In this document: in pieces, positions 44,163 through 51,300 of the stretch
Layout of the letters: the number at the start of each line of letters is the position of its first letter
Numbering within the stretch: the stretch's first letter is position 1
NCBI RefSeq assembly: GCF_000721235.1
Contig: NZ_JOFH01000006.1
Location: 186,001-250,000 of the forward strand
Reading direction: 5' to 3'
DNA: 64,000 nt
From: Streptomyces olivaceus
GTDB taxonomy: Bacteria; Actinomycetota; Actinomycetes; Streptomycetales; Streptomycetaceae
Made by a program: the position numbers and the translations under genes
Notes under the pieces: generated by a model
What the model saw: only the letters and a program-made list of their open reading frames with translations
Told to the model about the DNA's origin: nothing
The model's database searches: none

Positions 44163-44899
44163 GCATGAGTCTCCGTTCTCCCGCCGCCTGGGCCCTCGGC
44201 CCTCTCATTGGTTGCCTCGTCCGGCTCGCCCGGATCGTCCGGCGATACTGACGCCATTATTCCGCTGAGTAGATCGAGGCACTCGGGCCACTTGTCTATG
44301 TCCTCGGTCATGAACACGAAGAGGGCGGAACCCGGGCCTGTCTGCAACGGAACACAGAACTGAACCTGCCGTACGGCGGCAGATACAGGTTCATCCAACC
44401 CAAAAATCACGCCGGGGATCTGAAGCTCTTGATCTCGTACACATAGCGCGGCGATGCCGTAGGGCAACATGACGAGCCCGACCTCCGCGTCCGGATACAA
44501 ACTGCGCCACTGAACGGCCGTGCGCTTCGCGCTTCCCTGACGGTCCTGGCTCTGAGGACCGGTCTCCGGCCTTTCAATGATCACGCTGAGCGTCCCATGC
44601 GAGAGCTTGCCCCCATCCGACCGTAGTAGGCAACTCGACACGTACTCGGCGCCCACCTCGATCAGCGTTCGCAGAATGTACTCGCCCGAAGCGACGAGAC
44701 TGAACTTCTGTTCCAGAGTTGCTCCAGTGAAGAGTGAATCGGCCGCGTCCGCCATCCTGAGCAGACGGACCTCAGAGTCTTCGTCGAGATCGAACTGGAC
44801 AAACCCGGGAGGTAGCTCGAACCACAGGTCAGGCGCGCCGGTGGAGGGGTCAGTCTTCGTGGACAGCGGGCCGTGACTCGGTGCGTCGGTGGAATCCAT
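44159..44899 (-). CDS. Hypothetical protein in the WXG100-like module
   Basis: 246 residues, soluble, with no signal peptide. The sequence opens with a Ser/Thr/Pro-rich tail, then LWFELPPGFVQFDLDEDSE and SLVASGEYILRTLIEVGAEYVSSCLLRSDGGKLSHGTLSVIIE; the end is acidic. I recognise the general shape of small proteins encoded with type VII secretion substrates in Streptomyces, but no named family. Its ATG overlaps the stop of the upstream gene (TGATG), and its stop overlaps the next start, so all are made together. Confidence 0.72.
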   Translation of the reverse strand: MDSTDAPSHGPLSTKTDPSTGAPDLWFELPPGFVQFDLDEDSEVRLLRMADAADSLFTGATLEQKFSLVASGEYILRTLIEVGAEYVSSCLLRSDGGKLSHGTLSVIIERPETGPQSQDRQGSAKRTAVQWRSLYPDAEVGLVMLPYGIAALCVRDQELQIPGVIFGLDEPVSAAVRQVQFCVPLQTGPGSALFVFMTEDIDKWPECLDLLSGIMASVSPDDPGEPDEATNERAEGPGGGRTETHA

Positions 44900-45914
44900 C
44901 AGTCAGTCAGCTCCCAGGCACCCAGGCCGATGGAACTGCCGACGGCGACCACGCCACCGAACTTCCCGCCGCCGACGCCTGTGGCGATGTTGGCCACTCC
45001 CGTTCCCCAAGTGGCCGTGTCATACCGGCCGGTACTGGTCGCGTAGGCGTTGACCGCGGTCGGCGCCGTCCATGCGAGCTGTGCGGCAGCCTGGATGCCT
45101 TCGGTCGCAGTCAGGGCAGCACCCCGCGAGATGCCCAACTTGCTGGCGGCGGCCATCACAGGCTTGTCGATCACCCTGGCTACCGGATCGGCTTCCTTCG
45201 CCAGTCTCTTAGTCGCGGAGACGGCTGTCTTGATGCCGACTCGGCTGCCCTTCACTACACCTCCGGCTCCTCGCGCGGCTTTGTATCCGGCTTTGATTCC
45301 GCCGAAGCCGGGCACCATGCCGAGTGCGTCGCCACCCAATGTGAGCCAGTTGCCGATGTTCTGTCCGGTGGGTGGAAAAAGTCCATTCACACCATAGGCA
45401 GCTGCATGGGTGAAGAACGCCACGGCACTGAGGCCGACAGCCAACGGAGCGAGCACCGGGCAGAAGATGGCGACGACGCCGACGACCGAGGCCGCGACGG
45501 TGATCCAGTCCGCGTGGTTTTTTATCCAGTCGCCGATCTCGGACAGGAGCTCACCCACCTGTCCCGGAAGGTCAGCTATCGCCTTGCCGAGGTCCGCGAT
45601 GGCGTCACCGAGCTTGTCCCACATCCCGGGTTCGTTCGGAGCGATGTCCATGGCGTTCTTGAGGCGGTCGGCTATCGCCTTGCCGTACTCCACGTAATTA
45701 GCGGCCATACGGCGCCCTCTACGGCGCAGTTCCTCAAGTTCCAGCTCGTTGCCCTGCACCGCACGGTCGGCGTCCTGGACACTTTCCTCGCGGTCGTGGT
45801 CATCTTTTTTGCCGTCCGGCGCACCGTCTTGGCCACGTCGTCGGCCACCGGCTGGTCGCCCGGGCAAGGAACGAACCCCAGGGTCGGGAAGCTTTCCAAT
45901 GTCGTCACAGCCAT
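44899..45914 (-). CDS. Type VII secretion-associated protein split by a -1 frame change
   Basis: Frame A starts at ATG 45914, three bases after the WXG100-like stop, and reads MAVTTLESFPTLGFVPCPGD...VRRTAKK, the usual start of actinobacterial type VII-associated proteins. At codons 35-37 it meets A AAA AAG (45804-45810). A -1 shift there continues in the frame that ends at 44899: DADRAVQGNELELEELRRRG, then a helical region, two hydrophobic helices (VAASVVGVVAIFCPVLAPLAVGLS) and a Gly/Ala-rich tail. Unshifted, frame A runs on in poor-quality sequence to 45672. The whole product would be about 338 residues. Programmed frameshifting, a one-base loss in the A run, or a sequencing error are all possible. 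Confidence 0.6.
45804..45810 (-). other. A AAA AAG slippery heptamer
   Basis: In frame A the codons read GCA AAA AAG ATG, so the heptamer A AAA AAG is in the correct phase for -1 slippage into the frame of the 44899 stop. A weak downstream stem (ACCGC / GCGGT) is possible. Confidence 0.6.
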
Positions 45915-45916
45915 GA

Positions 45917-46222
45917 CTACTTGGCGCTCCCCTTGCCCTGCTTCTTGCTCGCTTCGGCGAGTTCGTCGTCGAGCTTTTCGAATGCCTCCTTGACGGTGAG
46001 CAGCGCCTCGGAGGCCTTCTCGGAGAACTTGGTGAGCTGCTTTATCCCGTATGACCACTCGTCACCGAAGTCGTCCATGCGCCGAGCGAGCTCAGGTACA
46101 CCCATGGAGCTGCCGGTGACCTCTTTCATCTCCCGGCCCGGCTTTTTCATCAGTTCGGCTATGTGATCGAGGTTGTGCCTCACCCGGTTCAGCACCTCGT
46201 AGTCAGCGGTCAGATCACTCAC
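45917..46222 (-). CDS. WXG100-like (type VII secretion) small protein
   Basis: 101 residues, all helical: two long helices separated by GDEWSYG, which stands where the WxG hairpin of EsxA/B-type proteins lies. Heptad-like patterns (LNRVRHNLDHIAELM before; LTKFSEKASEALLTVKEAFEKLDDEL after) fit the helical hairpin. The Lys-rich tail ends KQGKGSAK. GTG 46222 has GGGGGG 4 bp upstream. First gene of a four-gene unit; the next one starts 3 bp after its stop. No secretion ATPase gene is in the window. Confidence 0.78.
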   Translation of the reverse strand: MSDLTADYEVLNRVRHNLDHIAELMKKPGREMKEVTGSSMGVPELARRMDDFGDEWSYGIKQLTKFSEKASEALLTVKEAFEKLDDELAEASKKQGKGSAK

Positions 46223-46390
46223 AGTTCCCCCCGGTTCCGGCCACGTTGCTTCGATGGGCGAGACGGGTCGCCCTCAAACAGATCAAAGTTATCCAGAGGA
46301 CGCATGCGAACACCAGTTGGACGGCAGCCCACCGAGGTCGACCGCCTGTTGTGGGTCGCCGTCGCGGACCCGTCTCCACTGGGGTGCGAC

Positions 46391-46900
46391 TCAGGGAGAC
46401 ACGATACGGAGGAGGCCCGGGCCGGTCGGGGTCGTTGTTGTCTGGATTGTCACCGTGTCGGGCTGGGGCGTCGGGCGGGTGGTGGTGAGGGGGCCGCAGG
46501 AGTTGCCGGTGCCGTTTTCGCGGAGGTGGGTGAGGCAGCCCTGACCCGGGCCCGAGGCGCCGGCCTTGGACTGGCCGTTGGCCGACTTCACCTCGTACTC
46601 GATCTTGTTCGGGCCGACTTCGGTCACCGACAGCGTCGCCCGGCCGCCGCCCGGTGCCGGGAAGTGGAGCGTCACGGGCTTGGTCACCGTGATCTCACAG
46701 TTGCCGTCGGTGCAGGCGTCCGGGTCCTGGCCGTCCGCCGCGGGGGAACCGGCCGTGGGGTGGGGGGCCGTGGTGCGGTTCGAGACGGTGGGCGGGGCCG
46801 GGTCGGGCCTGTCCGTGCTGCTGCATGCGGCCAGCGTGAGCGCCGTCAGTGCGGCGAGGGCCGTCGGCGTCGCGCGGGGGCGCGGTGAGCGGGGGCGCAT
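46391..46900 (-). CDS. Lipoprotein at the end of the Tad locus
   Basis: 169 residues. An Arg-rich start precedes a lipobox LAAC (about residues 24-27), a Pro/Thr/Asp-rich linker, then a small beta domain (CEITVTKPVTLHFPAPGGGRATLSVTEVGPNKIEYEVKS) with four cysteines and a Thr-rich C-terminus. ATG 46900 is 28 bp after the OmpA-domain gene and lacks a clear ribosome site. Unknown function; position suggests an envelope role with the pilus. Confidence 0.75.
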   Translation of the reverse strand: MRPRSPRPRATPTALAALTALTLAACSSTDRPDPAPPTVSNRTTAPHPTAGSPAADGQDPDACTDGNCEITVTKPVTLHFPAPGGGRATLSVTEVGPNKIEYEVKSANGQSKAGASGPGQGCLTHLRENGTGNSCGPLTTTRPTPQPDTVTIQTTTTPTGPGLLRIVSP

Positions 46901-46928
46901 TCGCTTGTGCTTCGCTTTCTCGTGTTCG

Positions 46929-47549
46929 TCAGCCGCCTGAGCGCGGGAAGGAGACCTCCACTCTGCGGTTCTTCTTGCGCCCGGCCTCCGTCGCGTTGTC
47001 CGCGATGGGGTACTGCTCCCCATAGCCGCGGACCTCGTAGGTGATGTCGGCGTCGTTCAGGGTCTGCGACAGGACGTCGTGGACGGCGTTGGCGCGCTTC
47101 TTGGAGAGGGTGTCGCCGTGGGACGAGGAACCGAGGTCGTCGGTGAAGCCGAAGACCCGGACCCTGCTGGCGTTCTGGGTCTTGATCTCGTCGGCGATGC
47201 CGGTGATGCGGGACTTCGCCTCGGCACCCAGTTTCGCGCTGTCCTTGCCGAACAGCACCTCGGCCTGCAGGGCGAGCGTCACGCTCGTGTTCGTGTCCTC
47301 GCGGCGTTCGTCGCCGCCCTGCTCCTCCACGATGGACTTGATGTCCAGGACCTTCGCCTGGGCCAGCGTGGCGCCGTCGGGGAGCTTGAGGTCCGGGTCG
47401 TTGGGGTCCACCTCGACGGGGGCGGAGGCGGCGGGCTCGGTGCCCGGGGGGCCGCCCGGGTCGTCGTCGGCCTGGGCCGTGCCGGTGCCGTAGAGGGTGG
47501 TGGTCAGCAAGACGGAAAGGACCGTCGCCAGGCGGAGGTTCGAGGTCAT
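46929..47549 (-). CDS. OmpA-family (peptidoglycan-binding) secreted protein
   Basis: 206 residues. Signal peptide (about 1-27, ending GTAQA). After a Pro/Asp-rich linker the OmpA-like domain (about 90-206) has FGKDSAKLGAEAKSRI, VRVFGFTDDLGSSSHGDTLSKKRANAVHDVL and the C-terminal NRRVEVSF. Such domains bind the diaminopimelic acid of peptidoglycan. Placed after flp, tadG and a lipoprotein on the same strand with gaps of 7-33 bp; it could anchor the pilus apparatus to the wall. Confidence 0.9.
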   Translation of the reverse strand: MTSNLRLATVLSVLLTTTLYGTGTAQADDDPGGPPGTEPAASAPVEVDPNDPDLKLPDGATLAQAKVLDIKSIVEEQGGDERREDTNTSVTLALQAEVLFGKDSAKLGAEAKSRITGIADEIKTQNASRVRVFGFTDDLGSSSHGDTLSKKRANAVHDVLSQTLNDADITYEVRGYGEQYPIADNATEAGRKKNRRVEVSFPRSGG

Positions 47550-47556
47550 CGGGGCC

Positions 47557-48138
47557 TCACCCGGAGATGGAGATCGTCGCGCTGGCGAAGGTGGGCAGTT
47601 GGAACGTGACCTCGGTGGTGTCCGCGGGCGGCGCGGGGAACTGCATGAAGACGGCGAGGCGGTCGCCGGCCTTCATCGTCGCGAATCCCGACGTTGTCAG
47701 GGGGCGCCCCTCCGTGTCACGCAGTACGTAGTAGCGCTTCTTGCTCTTCGAGTCGACTAGGGTCGCACCGCCGAGCGACCTGCCGTTGCGAACGATCTCC
47801 GTCTCGTTTCCACTCAGGGCGGAGGGGATCGCGACGCTTTTGTCGGCGTCGTTCTTCAGTTCGCCGTTGACCGTCACGAAGCCGCCCGCGTCCTTCTCGG
47901 CGGAGGTGATGCGCAGGCTCAGGCCCTCGCTTCCCTTCAGCTCGGCCAAGGGCTCTTCCGCGGTGCCCTCCTGAGCGCTCGGGGCCGACCCGTCCTCTTT
48001 CGAGGCTGACGCCGTGGCCTTCGGCTTCTCGTCGTCACCACCGCCGCTGCCGCAACCGACCAGGCCGAAGGCCAGCGCCATCGCAACGGACCAGGCGGCC
48101 AGTCCCCCACGGGCCCTTGTCGTGAACCGAATGCTCAT
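47557..48138 (-). CDS. Lipoprotein in the Tad locus
   Basis: 193 residues. Lipobox LVGC at about residues 26-29, then a Ser/Glu/Pro linker and a beta-rich domain (LSLRITSAEKDAGGFVTVNGELKNDADKSVAIP, then VLRDTEGRPLTTSG and LAVFMQFPAPPADTTEVTFQLP). The shape resembles DUF4352-type immunoglobulin-like domains. ATG 48138; ends 7 bp before the OmpA-domain gene. Likely surface-anchored on the membrane. Confidence 0.82.
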   Translation of the reverse strand: MSIRFTTRARGGLAAWSVAMALAFGLVGCGSGGGDDEKPKATASASKEDGSAPSAQEGTAEEPLAELKGSEGLSLRITSAEKDAGGFVTVNGELKNDADKSVAIPSALSGNETEIVRNGRSLGGATLVDSKSKKRYYVLRDTEGRPLTTSGFATMKAGDRLAVFMQFPAPPADTTEVTFQLPTFASATISISG

Positions 48139-48171
48139 GACTTCGCTTTCCTCGTCCTCGTCGTTCTCTTG

Positions 48172-48771
48172 TCAGCTGTCGGCCAGATGGACATCGAACA
48201 GGTCCTCAGGTTTCGGTAGGTCCGAGAGGTCGTCCGGCTTCAGGTCCCAGTCCTCTCCCCCTTTGCAGGAGAGGGTGGGCAGCACCTCGTCGTCGGCATC
48301 CTCAGCCGGTGGCTCGAACGAGCACCGGGCGTCTATGACGGCGGTCGCGGTCTCCGTCGCCGTCCGACCCTCCGTGCCCGGCACGATGCTCTCCCCCACA
48401 GTGTGATTGGTCTCGGCGACGACGGTGTAGCTCAGAAGCCCGTCCGGTGCGCAGTCCACCGTCGCGTCGTTGCTTGCCGCCAGTTGCTGAGCTCGCCAGC
48501 ACGCGCTGGGAAGCGGTGCCTTCCCGTCGAAGATGTCCTGCCACATTTCCGGGTCCAGAACGTTGTCGAGCCACTCGTCCGTGAGGCCGTCCCGGGTTTC
48601 CAGGGCTGCCGCGAGTGCCGCCGCGTCCGCCGCCGTCTGCGCGTCGCTGCGGGTCGCTCCGGCCTGGCCGACCGCGAGGTACGCGAGCGCGAGGAAGAGC
48701 AGGCCCGCCACCACCGTGATGTAGATGGGGAAAGCCTGCCCCGCGTCGCTGTGCCTGCGGAGCCGACTCAG
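48172..48771 (-). CDS. TadG/TadE-like pseudopilin, CTG start
   Basis: 199 residues. An N-terminal basic stretch (SRLRRHSDAG) precedes a single hydrophobic helix (QAFPIYITVVAGLLFLALAYLAVGQAG) and a region with TAADAAALAAALETRD typical of TadG-like proteins. The residue at +5 after the processing Gly is I instead of E, unlike the two TadE genes upstream. No ATG, GTG or TTG precedes the helix in this frame. A CTG at 48771 overlaps the flp stop (CTGA) in the same way as an ATGA junction and is the best start. Confidence 0.8.
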   Translation of the reverse strand: MSRLRRHSDAGQAFPIYITVVAGLLFLALAYLAVGQAGATRSDAQTAADAAALAAALETRDGLTDEWLDNVLDPEMWQDIFDGKAPLPSACWRAQQLAASNDATVDCAPDGLLSYTVVAETNHTVGESIVPGTEGRTATETATAVIDARCSFEPPAEDADDEVLPTLSCKGGEDWDLKPDDLSDLPKPEDLFDVHLADS

Positions 48772-48968
48772 CCGCCAGTGACTTCGGCGATCTTCGACGT
48801 GATCGCGTCGTAGATCGTCTGCCCCAGCCCCGTCCCCGAGATGACCAGTACGATCGCCACCACCACGGCGATGATGCCCAGGTACTCCACGGCCGTCTGG
48901 CCCCTGTCGTTGCGGGTGGTGGCTTGGGTGTGGATGTAAGTGGCCTTGGTGCGGAGCCAGTTGGTCAT
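48768..48968 (-). CDS. flp: Flp-type prepilin
   Basis: 66 residues. Flp motif G/QTAVEYLG with Glu at +5 after the cleavage Gly (about residues 23-31), followed by the hydrophobic spine GIIAVVVAIVLVISG. The leader is basic. It is the main pilus subunit processed by a TadV-type peptidase, which is not in this window. ATG 48968. A 366-bp gap with its own dyad precedes it, so it may have its own promoter. Confidence 0.93.
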   Translation of the reverse strand: MTNWLRTKATYIHTQATTRNDRGQTAVEYLGIIAVVVAIVLVISGTGLGQTIYDAITSKIAEVTGG

Positions 48969-49211
48969 GATGTTCCCCTCCAGGGTGGAAGGCCCCTTCG
49001 TGCGAGGGCCCCGGGGGCCCGTCGTGGGCCCGGTCGTGTGCTGTGGGGCGGCGGTCCTGGGGGGCGGTGAGCTGCTGGTCGGCCGTGTCGGACGTGCGGT
49101 CGGGCATCATCTCCGCCTCCCTCGTGCTCGGTTCGGACCTCGACCTGTTGGGAACACCAGGCAATGACTGTCCCACAGCGGATTGCAAATGCGAAAGGTT
49201 TTCCGTCGAAG

Positions 49212-49227
49212 TCGTCCAACTGGACGA
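49212..49227. promoter_or_regulatory. Dyad upstream of flp
   Basis: TCGTCCA-AC-TGGACGA, a perfect 7-bp inverted repeat, lies in the 366-bp non-coding gap (48969-49334) between tadC and flp. AT-rich tracts flank it. No clear -10/-35 was identified; no gene is seen in the gap. Confidence 0.45.
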
Positions 49228-49334
49228 TGAGAGTTTGGTTGTTGATGTTTTTGGGGCGTGTGCAGTCGCACTTCTGTGGTGTACGTCGCCTCCCTTCTGC
49301 GAACGCGTGACCGGCATGGCGGGCTCCTCCTCCC

Positions 49335-50237
49335 CTACTCGCCCGTGAGGGAGCCGAAGTCCGTCCCCGAGCCGAGCACCAGCCCGGCGCCCAGGAGGAT
49401 CAGCGTGGCCGGGACCATGAAGGTCGTGATCATCATCGTGGCCTTGGGGACCGCGCGGGCGGCCTTGCGGCGGGCGTTCTGGGCGTCCGTGCGGCGCATG
49501 TCCTTGGCCAGGGAGACCAGGGTGTCGACGATGGGGGCGCCCAGTTCCTCGCCCTGCTGGAGTGCCGTCACGAACATCGCCACCTGTTCGGAGTCGTTGC
49601 GCCGGCGCAGTTCCGTGAAGGCCTGGCGGCGGCTCATGCCGAGGTCCATCTGGCGGAGCGTGATGCGCAGTTCGTCGGCCCAGGGCCCCTCGTAGCGCAT
49701 CGACACGCGGTCCAGGGCCTGACGGAAGCCGAGGCCGGCGCTCACCACCACCGCCAGGACGTCCAGGAAGTCCGGCAGCGTGCGTTCGATCACGTCCTTG
49801 CGGATGCGGATCGCCGACCAGATGCCGACCTCAGTCCAGAACGCGCCGAAGGCCAGCATCACGACCGCGCCCAGGAGCTGGCCGCGCAGGAGGAAGGCCA
49901 GGAAGCCGATCAGCCCGAGGGCCCCGTACACCGCCCTGCGGGCCGCGTAGCGGTCGATGGTGAGGCCGCCGGGGTTGCCGGCGAGGTCGATGCGGCGGCG
50001 GTATCTGGCCACCAGGGACGGGCCCATCAGGCGGAGCACCACCGGGGCGTAGCGCATGCCCATGCGGTCGATGAGGGAGTGGGCCGTGCCGGTACGGGTG
50101 GAGCCGACCTCCAGGGCGAGGGCGAGGTCGGCGGGGAGTTTCGTGTCGGCCCGGTACATGCGGACGCCGGCGAAGGCGCCCCAGACGCTCAGGCCCATGA
50201 GGAGGGCGAGGAGGAGGCCGGTGAGGGGGGTGTTCAT
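49335..50237 (-). CDS. tadC: Tad pilus inner-membrane protein TadC
   Basis: 300 residues. Type II secretion F domain (about 140-290): IERTLPDFLDVLAVVVSAGLGFRQAL, then LRQMDLGMSRRQAFTELRRRNDSEQVAMFVTALQQGEELGAPIVDTL. Helices at about 5-25, 105-140 and 270-292. With TadB it forms the platform that couples TadA to pilus assembly. ATG 50237 has AAAGGAGG upstream and starts 19 bp after tadB. Confidence 0.92.
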   Translation of the reverse strand: MNTPLTGLLLALLMGLSVWGAFAGVRMYRADTKLPADLALALEVGSTRTGTAHSLIDRMGMRYAPVVLRLMGPSLVARYRRRIDLAGNPGGLTIDRYAARRAVYGALGLIGFLAFLLRGQLLGAVVMLAFGAFWTEVGIWSAIRIRKDVIERTLPDFLDVLAVVVSAGLGFRQALDRVSMRYEGPWADELRITLRQMDLGMSRRQAFTELRRRNDSEQVAMFVTALQQGEELGAPIVDTLVSLAKDMRRTDAQNARRKAARAVPKATMMITTFMVPATLILLGAGLVLGSGTDFGSLTGE

Positions 50238-50256
50238 GTCGGTTGCCCGCCTCCTT

Positions 50257-51201
50257 TCAGACGTCGATGCGGGACAGGCGGCGGATGAGGACGAAGCCGA
50301 GCGCGTAGAGGGCGAAGGCGATGATCACCGCCGCCTGGCCGACTGGGGAGCCCGTCATGCGTTCCAGGGCGCCGTCCTTCACCCCGTTCATCAGGAACAA
50401 CGAGCCGACACCCAGGACGGGGACGGCGTACGACGTCATCGTGACCTGGGAGAGCTGGGTGCGGACCTCGCGCCGGGTCTCCTTGCGTTCCTCCAGTGTC
50501 TCCGTGAGGTTGCGCAGGGCGCTGACCACCTGGCCGCCGGCCCGGTTGGAGAGGACGAGGGTCGTGACGAGGACGACCAGTTCACGGGAGGGGAGCCGTT
50601 CGGCCAGCTCGCCGAGGGCGTCCTCCATGGCGGCGCCCAGGGCCAGCTGGTCGGCCACCTTGCCGAGTTCCTCGCCGGCCGGAGCCTCCAGCTCCTCCGC
50701 CGCCATGCCGATCGCGGTGCGCAGGGCGAGGCCGGCCTGGGTGGCGTTGGCGAGGATGCGGGCGAGTTCGGGGAGCTGGTTGATGAACTTCTCGATGCGT
50801 TTCTGGCGTTGCCAGTTGAGGAACTGGACGGCCACGCCCACGCCCAGCAGGCCCGCGAGAGGGCCGAAGAAGGGGGCCAGGGTCGCCTGGCCGATCAGCC
50901 AGAGCCCCGCCACCGTGCCGAGCATGTACACGAAGAACTCGCCGGGTGTGACGTCCAGGCCCGTGGCCGACAGGCGCCGTTCCAGTTGGCGGCCGAGCTT
51001 CGTGCGGCGCAGGCGGCGGTCCAGGGTGGGGAAGCGGCGGCGCCGTCCGGCGACCGGTACCTGGCCGGCGGCGGAGAGGCGGTCGACCAGGGCCGCGCGC
51101 TGGGCCCGGCCCGCGGCCCAGGAGTGCAGGCCGACGACGGCCAGGACGCAGGTCAGCAGCGTGATGCCGGTGGTGAGCGTGACGAGCGTTTCCAGTTCCA
51201 T
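50257..51201 (-). CDS. tadB: Tad pilus inner-membrane protein TadB
   Basis: 314 residues. Type II secretion F domain at about 130-280: FINQLPELARILANATQAGLALRTAIGMAAEEL, LALGAAMEDALGELAERLPSRELVVLVTTLVLSNRAGGQVVSALRNLTETL. Helices at about 5-25, 92-125 and 270-310. Start ATG 51201 is preceded by the sequence AGGTAGGA, which belongs to the tadA-tadB repeat described elsewhere. Confidence 0.92.
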   Translation of the reverse strand: MELETLVTLTTGITLLTCVLAVVGLHSWAAGRAQRAALVDRLSAAGQVPVAGRRRRFPTLDRRLRRTKLGRQLERRLSATGLDVTPGEFFVYMLGTVAGLWLIGQATLAPFFGPLAGLLGVGVAVQFLNWQRQKRIEKFINQLPELARILANATQAGLALRTAIGMAAEELEAPAGEELGKVADQLALGAAMEDALGELAERLPSRELVVLVTTLVLSNRAGGQVVSALRNLTETLEERKETRREVRTQLSQVTMTSYAVPVLGVGSLFLMNGVKDGALERMTGSPVGQAAVIIAFALYALGFVLIRRLSRIDV

Positions 51202-51210
51202 CGGCGGTTC

Positions 51211-51276
51211 CTACCTGGCTTCCGTGTCTGTCGTCATCGCGCCCGTCCTGCCCCTGGCTTCCGTAATCGTCTTCAT
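51211..51276 (-). other. Possible 21-codon coupling ORF between tadA and tadB
   Basis: Minus strand ATG 51276 to TAG 51211-51213 encodes MKTITEARGRTGAMTTDTEAR. It starts 10 bp after the tadA stop with AGG 10 bp upstream and ends 9 bp before the tadB ATG. It repeats the tadA end (EAR) twice. Could carry ribosomes from tadA to tadB; may also be chance from the repeat. Confidence 0.35.
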
Positions 51277-51300
51277 CGCGCCCGTCCTACCTGGCTTCCC
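51211..51300. repeat. 37-39-bp tandem repeat between tadA and tadB
   Basis: CTGGCTTCC starts at 51215, 51254 and 51291, giving units of 39 and 37 bp with the shared segment TCATCGCGCCCGTCCT. On the minus strand each unit ends in GAAGCCAGG (Glu-Ala-Arg), the tadA C-terminus. Confidence 0.85.

Noticed and set aside
45672..46058. 128-codon open frame as an independent gene
   Set aside because: Its first 48 codons are a shadow of the WXG100-like gene's end. Only the part from ATG 45914 is gene-like, and it is treated as the N-terminus of the frame-split gene.
48172..49317. Extended 381-codon frame for the tadG-like gene
   Set aside because: The upstream part overlaps flp in another frame and is His/Pro/Arg-rich shadow sequence.
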